A stretch of DNA of 54,971 nucleotides from Frankia sp. R82 (GCF_023716925.1 NZ_JAMQQG010000282.1:1-54971); one strand, 5' to 3'; shown: positions 7,724-15,918, counted from the stretch's first letter. Made by a program: numbers and translations. Notes: generated by a model not told the origin, from the letters alone.

Positions 7724-8781
7724 CACGCACCTGCCGAGCGCAGGGCGCTGCACGCCCCGCAGGCCGCACAGCCGGCCCGCTGGTCGGCGCCGGTCATCCC
7801 GGCCGCGCGCAGCAGGGCGGCGACCCGGCTGGTCACGTCGGCGACGACGGCCGCGGAGGGGGTGAGCGCCCCGTCCACGTCGACGGCGAGGGTGCCGGCG
7901 ATCGGCCGCAGCGGCACGACGAACGGGTAGACGCCGAGCTCGACGAGTTCGGCCGCGCCGGCGACCAGCTCGTCCGGGTCCTCGCCGAGACCGATGATCA
8001 GATAGGTGGAGACCTGGTTGCGGCCGAACACCCGCACCGCCTCTCGCCAGGCCGCCCGGTACTCGGCCAGCGGCACGGACCCCTTGCCCGGCATCCAGCG
8101 CCGGCGCACCTCGTCGTCGAGGGACTCGACGTGGATGCCGATGCTGACCGCGCCGGCCTCGCGCAGCTCACCGAGCACGGCGAGATCCCCCGGCGGCTCG
8201 CACTGCACCTGGACCGCGAGCCCCGGCACCGCGGCGAGCACCGCCCGCACGCAACGGGTCAGGTGCCGGGCACCGCGGTCCCGTCCGCTGGACGTTCCGG
8301 TGGTCATCACCATGTGTCGGATCCCGTCCAGGCGCACCGCCGCCTCGGCGACCTCGGCGAGCTGTGCCGGGGTCTTCACCGCGGTCGTCGCCCCGGCGCG
8401 CAGCGACTCCTCGATCGCGCAGAACCGGCAGCGCTGGTCCTCGGCGTAGCGGATGCAGGTCTGCACGACGGTGGTGGCCAGCACGTCCGCGCCGTGCAGC
8501 CGGGCGATCTGGTGGTAGGCGACGCCCTCGGCGGTGCGCAGGTCGTAGAACGCCGGCCGGCGCACCGCCTCGACGTCGAGGCCGAGATCGGCCCCGTCGA
8601 GCAGCAGCCGACCCTCGCTCACCCGGTAGCGGCTGGTCGCCACGATCGGCAGCGCGGTGCCGACCCCGTCGAGCAGGACATGGCCGTCGTCGGAGGGCCC
8701 GGCGCCACCCGTGCGCCGCACGGGTGCGTCCAGGGCCACCCCGCGGACCGCGAGCTCACTTCTCAGCGCGGTGCTCGTCAT
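7723..8781 (-). CDS. Radical SAM enzyme, MSMEG_0568 / Sll0785 family (NitD-like)
   Basis: 352 residues. A cysteine cluster lies at C109, C118 and C121 (QTCIRYAEDQRC then RFC), a CX8CX2C spacing rather than the classical CX3CX2C. It is followed by barrel motifs such as MVMTTGTSSGRD, SIGIHVESLDD and QVSTYLIIGLGED. The extreme C-terminus carries C338-X2-C341-X2-C344, which could bind a second cluster. The protein resembles the biotin-synthase-like branch of radical SAM enzymes, and its reaction is unknown. The ATG lies three bases after the stop of the MSMEG_0572-like gene, and the stop is shared with the next gene's ATG. The whole cluster probably builds or breaks down one nitrile-containing small molecule under nitrogen limitation (inference). 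Confidence 0.9.
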   Translation of the reverse strand: MTSTALRSELAVRGVALDAPVRRTGGAGPSDDGHVLLDGVGTALPIVATSRYRVSEGRLLLDGADLGLDVEAVRRPAFYDLRTAEGVAYHQIARLHGADVLATTVVQTCIRYAEDQRCRFCAIEESLRAGATTAVKTPAQLAEVAEAAVRLDGIRHMVMTTGTSSGRDRGARHLTRCVRAVLAAVPGLAVQVQCEPPGDLAVLGELREAGAVSIGIHVESLDDEVRRRWMPGKGSVPLAEYRAAWREAVRVFGRNQVSTYLIIGLGEDPDELVAGAAELVELGVYPFVVPLRPIAGTLAVDVDGALTPSAAVVADVTSRVAALLRAAGMTGADQRAGCAACGACSALRSAGA

Positions 8782-8784
8782 CGT

Positions 8785-9306
8785 TCACACCATGTAGGTG
8801 GAGTTGATGATGGCACCCTTGCGCGCGTAGTGGATCACGGCGTCCTGGACGTCGAGCGGGTGCGCGGGAATGACGCCGGCGATGAGGTCCTCCTCGCGGG
8901 CGCCGTGCAGTGCGAGGCCGAATCGGCAGCAGTAGACCGTGCCGCCCTCCTTGATGAACGTCTCCAGCGCCAGGTTGATGTTCGTCTCGCCGGGGAAGGC
9001 CGCGTCGCCGGTCGTCGGGAAACCACGGTTCGCGACGCAGTTGATCGCGCCGGGTCCGTAGAAGTAGATGGCCGACTCGAAACCCTTGCGCAGCGCACGG
9101 GTGGCCTGCAGAACGGCGACGAAACTCACCGACGACTCGTGCGCGATTCCGTGGACGAGCGTGAAGTACGACTCGCCGTTCTCGGCCTGGTAGTCGGGGA
9201 AAATCTTGGTGGAGCCGTAGATGTTGCTGCCCTTGGGCAGGGAGGGGTGCGGAATCTCCGCCAGGCTGCGGGCGATGTTCTCGGCAATCGTGTCGTCCAG
9301 GGACAT
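8785..9306 (-). CDS. MSMEG_0572 / Sll0783 family nitrogen-starvation protein (NitB-like)
   Basis: 173 residues, the usual first gene of Nit1C clusters. Motifs seen: GSNIYGSTKIFPDYQAENG, HESSVSFVAVLQATRALRKG, AINCVANRGFPTTGD, GGTVYCCRFGLALHG. The family resembles DsrE/peroxiredoxin-like alpha/beta folds and has no assigned reaction. A cysteine pair (VYCC) and a further Cys (AINC) could be functional. ATG 9306 is preceded by an AAGGAG-like ribosome site in the minus-strand leader; an upstream in-frame GTG at 9342 has no such site. The 107-bp gap to the amidohydrolase is the most likely place for the operon promoter. Confidence 0.9.
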   Translation of the reverse strand: MSLDDTIAENIARSLAEIPHPSLPKGSNIYGSTKIFPDYQAENGESYFTLVHGIAHESSVSFVAVLQATRALRKGFESAIYFYGPGAINCVANRGFPTTGDAAFPGETNINLALETFIKEGGTVYCCRFGLALHGAREEDLIAGVIPAHPLDVQDAVIHYARKGAIINSTYMV

Positions 9307-9413
9307 CCTTGCTGCTCCTTGCTGGGAGACGGGGCCGCGCACGACGGGATGGCGCGCCGAACAGATGGTGTGGTGCCGGGTACTGCGGTGGGGGGACGGT
9401 CGGGGTTCGGAGG

Positions 9414-10247
9414 TCAGTCGTAGAGGGCGGCGAAGTTCTCGCCGAACACATGCCGGGACAGCTCACCGTCGCCCACCGCGGCCGTCATGCGGGCGTACTC
9501 GCCGGTCTGGTCGCCCCACGGTTCGTCGGAGGCGAACAACAGCCGGTCGTGCCCGATGCCGCGGCGGTCTATCTCCGCGGCAAGCCAGCGCGGTGCGAAT
9601 CCGATCGCCCAGCTCAGGTCCGTGTAGACCCGCTTCCCGGCGGCGATCCAGTCGAAGAACCGGCCACCGGCGAGCTTGATGTGACCACTCATTCCACCCC
9701 CGAAATGCACCAGGTGGATCTTCGCCTCGTCGCCGTACCGGTCGACGAGCTGGCCGACCCGGTCGATGTCGCTGGCCGCGCCGGGCGAGGTGTGGACGTG
9801 CACGGTCAGGTCGTGCGCGACCGCGGCGGCGAAGATCTGGTCCAGCTGGGCGAGGCAGCCGGCATCGTCGACGCTGCCCCCGAGCAGGAAGGTGGTCTTG
9901 AGCGCCCGCACGCCGTGCTCGCCGGCCAGGGCGAGAGCGCGGGCGGTGAGTTCCGCGTCCCGGGGCAGGGGCGAGACGTACAGGCCGGCCCGGATCCGGT
10001 CGTCGCGTGCGGCGGCGTCCAGCACCAGGTCGTTGAGGGCGAAGGTGTGGGTGACGTCGGGCACCCCGTAGTTCGGGATCACCAGGGCACGGGCGGTGCC
10101 CTCCCGGTCGAGGTCGGCGATGAGCTCGTCGATCGTCGCCCGGGCGCTGATGTCGGGGTGCACGGCCGGACCCCCGTAGAACGGGAACGCCGGAAGCACA
10201 CCAAGGTGTCGGTGCGCATCGGCGAGGCCGGTGGAGAACATGTCCAT
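9414..10247 (-). CDS. Amidohydrolase family 2 (TIM-barrel metal hydrolase)
   Basis: About 277 residues. The N-terminal metal motif is ADAHRHLG; later blocks include HVHTSPGAASD, HLVHFGGGMSGHIK, VYTDLSWAI and the C-terminal LFASDEPWG (the Asp ligand). This is the amidohydrolase-2 pattern seen in metal-dependent hydrolases and decarboxylases of aromatic acids. It lies just upstream of the Nit1C operon on the same strand and may be co-expressed with it, so a role in handling the operon's product is possible but unproven. The start is uncertain. ATG 10247 is the first start in the conserved part, but conserved-looking residues (FIDPTYRN) extend in frame further upstream without an obvious start codon, and no clear ribosome site precedes 10247. 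Confidence 0.8.
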   Translation of the reverse strand: MDMFSTGLADAHRHLGVLPAFPFYGGPAVHPDISARATIDELIADLDREGTARALVIPNYGVPDVTHTFALNDLVLDAAARDDRIRAGLYVSPLPRDAELTARALALAGEHGVRALKTTFLLGGSVDDAGCLAQLDQIFAAAVAHDLTVHVHTSPGAASDIDRVGQLVDRYGDEAKIHLVHFGGGMSGHIKLAGGRFFDWIAAGKRVYTDLSWAIGFAPRWLAAEIDRRGIGHDRLLFASDEPWGDQTGEYARMTAAVGDGELSRHVFGENFAALYD

Positions 10248-10423
10248 CAGTACACGGTTGCGGTATGTCGGATCGATGAACGTCGGAACATGTTCGCGTT
10301 TCGCGCGGATCGGCCCTCCTGGGCTGGGACGGGACGGTCTCGGCCGACTTCCGGTTGCCGGGCTCCCTGTCCACCAGGGGAGATCCCACGCCGTCCGCCG
10401 GATGGCGCACTGTATCGTCCCGG

Positions 10424-11239
10424 CTAGTGCCGTACGTGTACATCCGGCGGAAATGCATCCTGACCATCGGCCGAAACATGCCTGACCTGCGCCGCGTCCT
10501 CGACCTCGAGCAGGGACTCGGCGTGTCGTCCCGCCTCGAACGCCGCCGCCCCGCCGCGCACCCCGAACAGCCGCTTGCTGGCGATCAGATAGGCGACCGC
10601 GGCGACGTTGACGACCAGCGCCCCGATCCGCAGCACCGTGATGCGCTCGGTCAGTTCGTAGATCTCCAGCGGTAGGAATGCCGACGTGGCGACGACCGCG
10701 AAGTACTCGCCCCAGCGCTTGAGCAGCCACAACCCGACCGCCTCGACGATCTGCACCGCCGCATAACCGAACAGCAGGCACGCCACGAGCAGCAGCGTCT
10801 TTGGCTGCGTGTGGATGAGATGGCGCAGATGTTCGATGGTCGGCGAATGGTCGAGGTCGAGATGCAGCACATCCGCCAAGGGCCGGGCGGCGGGCACCGC
10901 CCGGTCGAACAGTTGCTGGACCTGCCCCTCCGAACGGCGAAACCGCAGGATGGCGTACCCGATCAGCACCATGAGCAGCGCCCGGACGAACCGTTCCGCC
11001 GCGAGCAGCCGCAGGACGGTGGCGTCGCGCAGTGCCCGTCCGCGCAGCAGCAGGGGCGCGTCCTGGGCTGGGCCGGCGAGCTTCGGCGGGCCCGGTACGA
11101 AGTCCCCGCACCGTAGGCACCGCCAGCTCTGGCCGGCCGGCGTCACCGCCGTCAGCCGCGCGGCGAGCTCCGGCTCGTCCGGCCGGTAGGTGACGTGTCC
11201 CTTGCGGGCACACGCCCGCAGCTCCCAGTCCACCCGCAT
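10424..11239 (-). CDS. DUF2127 domain membrane protein
   Basis: 271 residues. Near the N-terminus is a CxxC knuckle (WRCLRCGDF), followed by four predicted membrane helices. The central stretch LLFGYAAVQIVEAVGLWLL, followed by KRWGEYFAV and FLPLEIYEL, is the hallmark of DUF2127, a family of unknown function. The C-terminal 45 residues are charged and His/Asp-rich. ATG 11239 is preceded by a GAAGGGG run; a TTG at 11248 is also in frame. The gene stands alone, between the amidohydrolase upstream region and the MFS transporter, all on the minus strand. Confidence 0.75.
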   Translation of the reverse strand: MRVDWELRACARKGHVTYRPDEPELAARLTAVTPAGQSWRCLRCGDFVPGPPKLAGPAQDAPLLLRGRALRDATVLRLLAAERFVRALLMVLIGYAILRFRRSEGQVQQLFDRAVPAARPLADVLHLDLDHSPTIEHLRHLIHTQPKTLLLVACLLFGYAAVQIVEAVGLWLLKRWGEYFAVVATSAFLPLEIYELTERITVLRIGALVVNVAAVAYLIASKRLFGVRGGAAAFEAGRHAESLLEVEDAAQVRHVSADGQDAFPPDVHVRH

Positions 11240-11282
11240 CCCCTTCAACCCGGCCGTCAGCGTCGGCCGTCAGCTCCGGTCG

Positions 11283-12596
11283 TCAACCCCGATCGGCGAC
11301 GCCGACGGTCACCGAGTCTGGCAGCTTCGCCGACCCGTCGAGCGGCGCCTGGCGCTCACCCGACACCTCGGGGCGATGCGGCGGCGGCGGTTCGGCGATG
11401 GCCGAGCGTCCGGCCGTGACGGCGTGCACGCCGGCGGCCAGCAGGGCGAGGGCAGCCGACCCGGCGATCAGCAGGCAGACACCGGTCCAGCCCAGCAGGT
11501 CGTACACCGTGACGCCGAGCCACGAGCCGATGCTGGCGCCAAAGAAGACACAGCTCATATAGGCGGTGTTGAGCCGCGACCGCATCGCCGGTGCGAGCGC
11601 GAACACTCGGGACTGGTTGGCCACCTGCCCGGACTGGACGGCGACGTCGAGCAGGAGCATCCCGGCCGTCAGCCCGACCAGCCCGAGCGCACCGCCAAGG
11701 CAACCGGTCAGCAGCAGGGCGGCCGCGGCGAGACTTCCGCCCATCGCGGCGACGCTGACGACATCCGGTCCGCGCCGGTCGACCAGCCGCCCGGCCCGCG
11801 GAGTGACCACCATGCTCGCCGCCCCGACCAGCGCGATCACCCCGACGGCCACCGCCCTGACGCCATAGGCGGAGCTGGTGACATACAGGGTGAGGCTGGT
11901 CCACGCGGCACTGAACCCGGCCAGTGCGAGGCCCTGGAACAGGCAGGACCGGCGCAGGGCCGGCTCGGCGCGCAGCAGCAGGGGAGCGGCGGCGACCAGG
12001 GCCGGGTAACGCTGCCGGGAGGCCGGCTGGGCCGTCGGCAGGACGCCGGTCAGCACGACGGCCAGCACCAGCATCAGCGCTGCCGCCACCAGGTACGGCG
12101 CCCGCCACCCCAGCCACGTCCCGAGCGCCCCGCCGAACGTCCGGGCCAGCAGGATCCCGCCGATCAGGCCGGAGAGCAGCGTCCCGGTGACCGCACCCCG
12201 ACGCGCCTCGGGCACGAGCCCGACCGACGTCGCGATGATGATCTGCGGGACGACTGTCGTCACCCCGACCACCGCACTGGCCGCAACCAGCACCGGCAGG
12301 CTCGGTGCGGTGCCCGCCACCAGCAGCCCCGCCGAAACGATGCCCAGCAGCGTGCAGACGAGCCGGCGGGTGGCGATCCGGTCGCCGAGCGGTACCAGCA
12401 GGAAGATCCCGGCGGCGTAGCCGGCCTGGTTTGCGGTCACCACCCGGGTCGCCTGGGCGTCCGAGACGTGCAGACCGTCAGCGATGAGCGGGCTGATCGC
12501 CTGCGGAAAGTAGATGTTCGCCACCCCCACACCGCAGGACAGCGCCAATAGGAAGATCGTTCTGGGCGACGGTGTGCTGTCCGGCCTGCCCGCCAT
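11283..12596 (-). CDS. MFS transporter (drug/metabolite exporter type)
   Basis: 437 residues with about twelve membrane helices. The loop 2-3 signature is GIFLLVPLGDRIATRRL, and ANIYFPQAISPLIADGL begins the first periplasmic loop. This places it with drug:H+ antiporter-like MFS proteins such as YnfM/inner-membrane arabinose exporter relatives. ATG 12596 has GGGAGG four to five bases upstream. The gene is divergent from a CGNR regulator, and the 82-bp spacer holds two palindromes. The likely arrangement is substrate-responsive control of export by the neighbouring regulator. The C-terminal 40 residues are a hydrophilic Pro/Arg-rich tail. Confidence 0.88.
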   Translation of the reverse strand: MAGRPDSTPSPRTIFLLALSCGVGVANIYFPQAISPLIADGLHVSDAQATRVVTANQAGYAAGIFLLVPLGDRIATRRLVCTLLGIVSAGLLVAGTAPSLPVLVAASAVVGVTTVVPQIIIATSVGLVPEARRGAVTGTLLSGLIGGILLARTFGGALGTWLGWRAPYLVAAALMLVLAVVLTGVLPTAQPASRQRYPALVAAAPLLLRAEPALRRSCLFQGLALAGFSAAWTSLTLYVTSSAYGVRAVAVGVIALVGAASMVVTPRAGRLVDRRGPDVVSVAAMGGSLAAAALLLTGCLGGALGLVGLTAGMLLLDVAVQSGQVANQSRVFALAPAMRSRLNTAYMSCVFFGASIGSWLGVTVYDLLGWTGVCLLIAGSAALALLAAGVHAVTAGRSAIAEPPPPHRPEVSGERQAPLDGSAKLPDSVTVGVADRG

Positions 12597-12612
12597 GCGG
12601 CCTCCCTGGATC

Positions 12613-12635
12613 GAGAACCAGTCATACTGGTTCTC
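12613..12635. promoter_or_regulatory. Operator 1: perfect 10-3-10 inverted repeat
   Basis: Arms GAGAACCAGT and ACTGGTTCTC with a CAT spacer. On the minus strand it contains TATGAC, a plausible -10 for the MFS gene, so a bound repressor would block that promoter. Confidence 0.7.
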
Positions 12636-12640
12636 AAGGT

Positions 12641-12655
12641 ACCAGTTAGACTGGT
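12641..12655. promoter_or_regulatory. Operator 2: perfect 6-3-6 inverted repeat
   Basis: Arms ACCAGT and ACTGGT around TAG, the same core as operator 1; the two centres are 24 bp apart. It covers the expected -35 position of the CGNR gene promoter (its -10 is at 12667-12672), suggesting autoregulation. Confidence 0.65.
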
Positions 12656-12666
12656 TCGCCGAGGCG

Positions 12667-12672
12667 TATCGT
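12667..12672 (+). promoter_or_regulatory. Putative -10 (TATCGT) of a leaderless regulator gene
   Basis: TATCGT ends 6 bases before ATG 12679, so transcription would begin at or next to the start codon. No ribosome site is present. Confidence 0.45.
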
Positions 12673-12678
12673 CGGGAC

Positions 12679-13284
12679 ATGGCCTCCGCCTCCGTCGGGC
12701 ACGCCTTTCGGTCCGGGTCGGGCCGCCTGTGCCTCGACTTCATCCGCACGCTGCGCCACCGCGGCACCTCCACCCAGGTCGAGGAGCTGCCCGACGCCGC
12801 CGCCGTGGCGGCCTGGCTCGACCGGTTCGGCCCATGGTCGGCGCTTCCCGGCCCCCGGCCGGTGCTGGACGGGCGGGCGGCCCAGGCCCGCGAGCTGCGC
12901 GAGGCCATCCACCAGCTGATCGTGGTCGGCCGCGGTTCGGGCGGTTCCGCGCAACCCCCGGCCATCCCTGGCCGCCCCCCGTCCGCGCGGGAGATCGTCA
13001 ACGCGGTGGCGGCCTGGCCGGTGCCGGCGCCCCGGCTGGACGACACCCTGGGCCTTTCCTGGCATGCGGACGACCCGGTGGCCGCGACCCTCGCCCTGAT
13101 CGCCCGGGACGCCCTCGACCTGGTCGCCTCGCCCGCGCTCGCCCGGGTGCACGAGTGCGCCGGCCCCGACTGCCGCGCCCTGTTCCTTGACAGCTCCCGG
13201 CCGGGGCAGCGCCGCTGGTGCTCGATGAACACCTGTGGCAACAAGGCCAAGAAGGAAAACCTGCGCACCGCCCGTCCCCGGTAG
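12679..13284 (+). CDS. CGNR zinc-finger regulator (ABATE domain)
   Basis: 201 residues. The N-terminal ABATE-like segment has GRLCLDFIRTLRHRG, and the C-terminal zinc-finger has HECAGPDCRALFLDSSRPGQR followed by WCSMNTCGNKAKK. The four Cys are present, but the name-giving CGNR motif reads CGNK here. These are probable cytosolic DNA-binding regulators. The start ATG 12679 agrees with a leaderless promoter. The gene is divergent from an MFS transporter and shares the two palindromic operators with it, so it most likely represses both and responds to the exported compound (inference). Confidence 0.85.
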   Translation: MASASVGHAFRSGSGRLCLDFIRTLRHRGTSTQVEELPDAAAVAAWLDRFGPWSALPGPRPVLDGRAAQARELREAIHQLIVVGRGSGGSAQPPAIPGRPPSAREIVNAVAAWPVPAPRLDDTLGLSWHADDPVAATLALIARDALDLVASPALARVHECAGPDCRALFLDSSRPGQRRWCSMNTCGNKAKKENLRTARPR

Positions 13285-13380
13285 GACGGCGCCGCGGACA
13301 GGGCTCATCTTGCCATTTCAGCAAGCTTTCTTGCCGCCCTGGTCGTTCGGACGGCACGCTGCCGGTGGAGGTGGTCAACC

Positions 13381-14130
13381 ATGAACGAGGCAGCGGCTCA
13401 CGGCGACACGGCGGGTCACGGGAACCATGCGGATCACGGAGACCAGCGCAGTTCCGGCCGGCACTGGATTCACGACGTCGATCCCGCAACTGATCCCACC
13501 GAGCTGTGGGAACGGTTCTACGCCGAGGGTGAGCCGTGGAGCGGCCGAGCCAACCCGGCCCTCGTCGACGAACTGGCCGAGCGCCCCATCGTGGTCCGCC
13601 CGGCCGGGTCCATCCCGTCCGGCACCGCGCTGGATCTTGGCTGCGGCACCGGGGGTGACGCGATCTGGCTGGCCGGTCAGGGCTGGCAGGTCGATGCGGT
13701 CGACATCTCCCCGACCGCACTGGCGCGCGGGGCCGCCGCGGCGCAGGCGCTTGGCCTCGGCGAACGGATTTGCTGGTCCTGCCACAACCTCGACACCGAC
13801 GTCCCCGCCGGCAGCTGGGACCTGGTCACCACGGCCTACCTGCACTCGCCGGTCCGGCTGGACCGCGAGCAGATCCTGCGCCGGGCCGCGGCGGCGGTGG
13901 CCGCGGGCGGCACTCTGATCATCATCGGCCACCTGGGCGCGCCGTCCTGGATGACCGAGCCGCCGGCACACCTCGACCTGCCCACCCCCGAGGAGATCGT
14001 CGCCTCCCTCGACCTGGCCGGCTGGACCGTCGTCGCGGCCCGCGCCGTGGTCGTCCCCAGCGTGGCGTCCCCCGAGGGTGTGCCCGGCACCCGCACCGAC
14101 AGCGTCGTGCGGCTGCAGCGCACCGGCTGA
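13381..14130 (+). CDS. Class I SAM-dependent methyltransferase
   Basis: 249 residues. Motif I is ALDLGCGTGGDAIWLA, motif II VDAVDISPTAL, and the post-II region is WDLVTTAYLHSP. This subfamily resembles small-molecule methyltransferases near the thiopurine/tellurite group (YxxxxPWs-like WERFYAEGEPWSGRANP at the front), so a detoxification role is possible. The first 25 residues are His/Gly/Asp-rich and low complexity. GGAGG lies about 10 bases upstream of ATG. The gene ends 8 bases before the stop of the convergent XRE-cupin regulator. Confidence 0.8.
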   Translation: MNEAAAHGDTAGHGNHADHGDQRSSGRHWIHDVDPATDPTELWERFYAEGEPWSGRANPALVDELAERPIVVRPAGSIPSGTALDLGCGTGGDAIWLAGQGWQVDAVDISPTALARGAAAAQALGLGERICWSCHNLDTDVPAGSWDLVTTAYLHSPVRLDREQILRRAAAAVAAGGTLIIIGHLGAPSWMTEPPAHLDLPTPEEIVASLDLAGWTVVAARAVVVPSVASPEGVPGTRTDSVVRLQRTG

Positions 14131-14138
14131 TCCGGGTC

Positions 14139-14765
14139 TCAGCCGCGCTGGCCGGCGGTGGACGTCGAGCGGGAGCGGGAGCGGGCGCGGATGTGGACGC
14201 GTTCACCCTGCGGGCCGAAGATGCTGAGAATCTCGACGGGATGCTCGTCGGCGCCGCCGAACCAGTGCGGTACCCGGGTGTCGAACTCGGCGGCCTCACC
14301 CGGGCCGAGCACGAAATCATGCTCGGCGAGAACGATCCGCAGCCGGCCACTGAGCACGAACAGCCACTCGTAGCCCTCGTGGCTCCTCTGGTCCGGCTCG
14401 CGCCGCTGGCTTCCGGCGGGAAGGATCATTTTGAACGTCTGGATCCCGCCGGGCCGGCGCGACAGCGGAATCGCCGTGATGCCACCGAAGGAGATCGGCG
14501 TGCCGTGCACGCGGGGATCGCCGGTGGGTGGGGAGCCCACGAGCTCGTCGAGGGGCACCCCGTAGGCGCGGGCCAGCGGTAGCAGCAGCTCCAGGGTGGC
14601 CTTGCGCTGCCCCGACTCGAGTCGCGACAACGTGCTGGTGGAGATGCCGGTGGTCGCCGACAGGGCCGCCAGTGTCGTCTCCCGCTCCTGCCGCAGTCGC
14701 CGCAGCCGTGGCCCGACGGCCGCCAGCGCCGTCTCCAGTTCGCCGTCGTGCGCCTCGCGTGCCAT
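14139..14765 (-). CDS. XRE family regulator with C-terminal cupin domain
   Basis: 208 residues. Residues ~18-75 form a helix-turn-helix (LRRLRQERETTLAALSATTG then STSTLSRLESGQRKATLELL); residues ~110-185 form a cupin (HEGYEWLFVLSGRL, VLGPGEAAEFDTRVPHWF). Proteins of this architecture (SutR/PuuR-like) sense a small metabolite through the cupin and usually control a nearby transporter or catabolic gene. It is convergent with the methyltransferase. The tail is an Arg/Ser repeat. ATG 14765 is preceded at 6 bases by TAGGTT on the minus strand, fitting a leaderless transcript. Confidence 0.88.
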   Translation of the reverse strand: MAREAHDGELETALAAVGPRLRRLRQERETTLAALSATTGISTSTLSRLESGQRKATLELLLPLARAYGVPLDELVGSPPTGDPRVHGTPISFGGITAIPLSRRPGGIQTFKMILPAGSQRREPDQRSHEGYEWLFVLSGRLRIVLAEHDFVLGPGEAAEFDTRVPHWFGGADEHPVEILSIFGPQGERVHIRARSRSRSTSTAGQRG

Positions 14766-14771
14766 TCCAGC

Positions 14772-14777
14772 AACCTA
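14772..14777 (-). promoter_or_regulatory. Putative -10 (TAGGTT) for the XRE-cupin gene
   Basis: The minus-strand hexamer ends 6 bases before the ATG. No Shine-Dalgarno sequence is present, so leaderless initiation is likely. Confidence 0.45.
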
Positions 14778-15044
14778 TGCGCAACACGGGCGGTGCGTCG
14801 CGCACCGCCCGCTGCGCACCGGCCGTTGGTGACCGCCCGGCTGGCTCAGGTACCGCGTTCGCGGTGCGGCGCTGCCCAGAAATGTTTCTTAGAGCACATA
14901 GGCGAACGCCTGGAGTGGTATTTCTGTCACCCTTCCCTTTCATGTGCTCGCTTTACGTGTCCATCGGTCGCGTGGTAGTCGCTGCGGTGGACGAGCTCGA
15001 GCGGCGCACGGATCGACGAGAGATCGACGTTCGGGGGCATCTCA

Positions 15045-15839
15045 GTGGATCTTCATCTGGAGGGTAAGGCTGCGCTGGTCACGGGCGGATCGCGGGGCAT
15101 CGGCCGCGCCATCGCCCGGCGGCTGGCCGCGGAAGGAGCTCGGGTCGCCCTCTGCGGACGCGACCCGGAGACGCTCGCTCGCACCGCCCGCGACCTGGCG
15201 GCCGAGGGGCCGGACGGCGCCAGCGCCGACGTGTTCACCTGCGTGGCCGACGTGACCCAGCCCGGCGAGGTCGAGCGCTTCGTCGACACCGCGGCCGGCG
15301 CGTTCGGCCGGGTCGACCTGCTGGTCGCTAACGTCGGCGGCATCGTCGGCGGCGGCCTGCTCGAGTCCACCGCGCAGGACTGGGCGCAGACCTTCGAGCT
15401 CAACGCCGGCCATGCCGTGCGCGCGCTGCGCAGCGCCGTCCCACATCTGACGGCGAGCGGCGGCGGCTCGGTGGTCATCATCTCGTCGGTCGCCGCGGTG
15501 AAACCGGCCCCGTTGGCCCAGTACGGTGCGGCCAAGGCCGCGGAGGTCTACCTCGCCGCCGCCTTTGCGCGGGAGCTGGCCCCGGTGAAGGTGCGGGTCA
15601 ACGCGGTCAGCCCGGGCTCCATTCTCTTTCCCGGCGGGGCCTGGGAAACCTACTCCGAGCAGGATCCGGACGGTTTCGCCGAGTTCGTCCGCCGGGATTT
15701 CCCCGCCGGTCGGCTCGGCACCGACGACGAGGTCGCCGACGTCGTCACCTTCCTGCTGTCGGAACGCGCCGCCTGGATCAACGGTGCCGACATCACCGTC
15801 GACGGCGCCCAGGGCCGCCCCACCGCCTTCGGCTACTGA
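15045..15839 (+). CDS. Short-chain dehydrogenase/reductase
   Basis: 264 residues, a classical SDR. The nucleotide motif is TGGSRGIG (residues 14-21), followed by NVGG in place of NNAG and the Ser-Tyr-Lys site in IISSVAAVK and YGAAKAA. The C-terminus ends with WINGADITVDGAQG, typical of FabG-like NAD(P)H-dependent oxidoreductases. The substrate is unknown. The start is GTG 15045, with a G-rich ribosome site about nine bases upstream. The gene stands alone, with a 279-bp gap to the divergent XRE-cupin gene and a tandem repeat immediately downstream. Confidence 0.9.
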   Translation: MDLHLEGKAALVTGGSRGIGRAIARRLAAEGARVALCGRDPETLARTARDLAAEGPDGASADVFTCVADVTQPGEVERFVDTAAGAFGRVDLLVANVGGIVGGGLLESTAQDWAQTFELNAGHAVRALRSAVPHLTASGGGSVVIISSVAAVKPAPLAQYGAAKAAEVYLAAAFARELAPVKVRVNAVSPGSILFPGGAWETYSEQDPDGFAEFVRRDFPAGRLGTDDEVADVVTFLLSERAAWINGADITVDGAQGRPTAFGY

Positions 15840-15854
15840 TCACGTCCGGGTGCC

Positions 15855-15918
15855 AGGAGTCAGCGGTCTCAGGAGTCAGCGGTCTCAGGAGTCAGGGGTC
15901 TCAGGAGTCAGGGGTCTC
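15855..15918. repeat. 16-bp tandem repeat, four copies plus a partial fifth
   Basis: The unit is aggagtcagcggtctc. Copies 1-2 are identical and copies 3-4 share one substitution (aggagtcaggggtctc). The repeat lies between convergent genes, and the stop codon of the minus-strand 83-aa protein lies in its last copy. Confidence 0.9.

Noticed and set aside
13321-13334. Small hairpin GCAAG-CTTT-CTTGC before the methyltransferase gene
   Set aside because: Only a 5-bp stem and no U-tract; too weak to call a terminator or operator.
15855-15918. Tandem repeats as a CRISPR array
   Set aside because: Units are contiguous 16-mers without spacers, and no cas genes are present.
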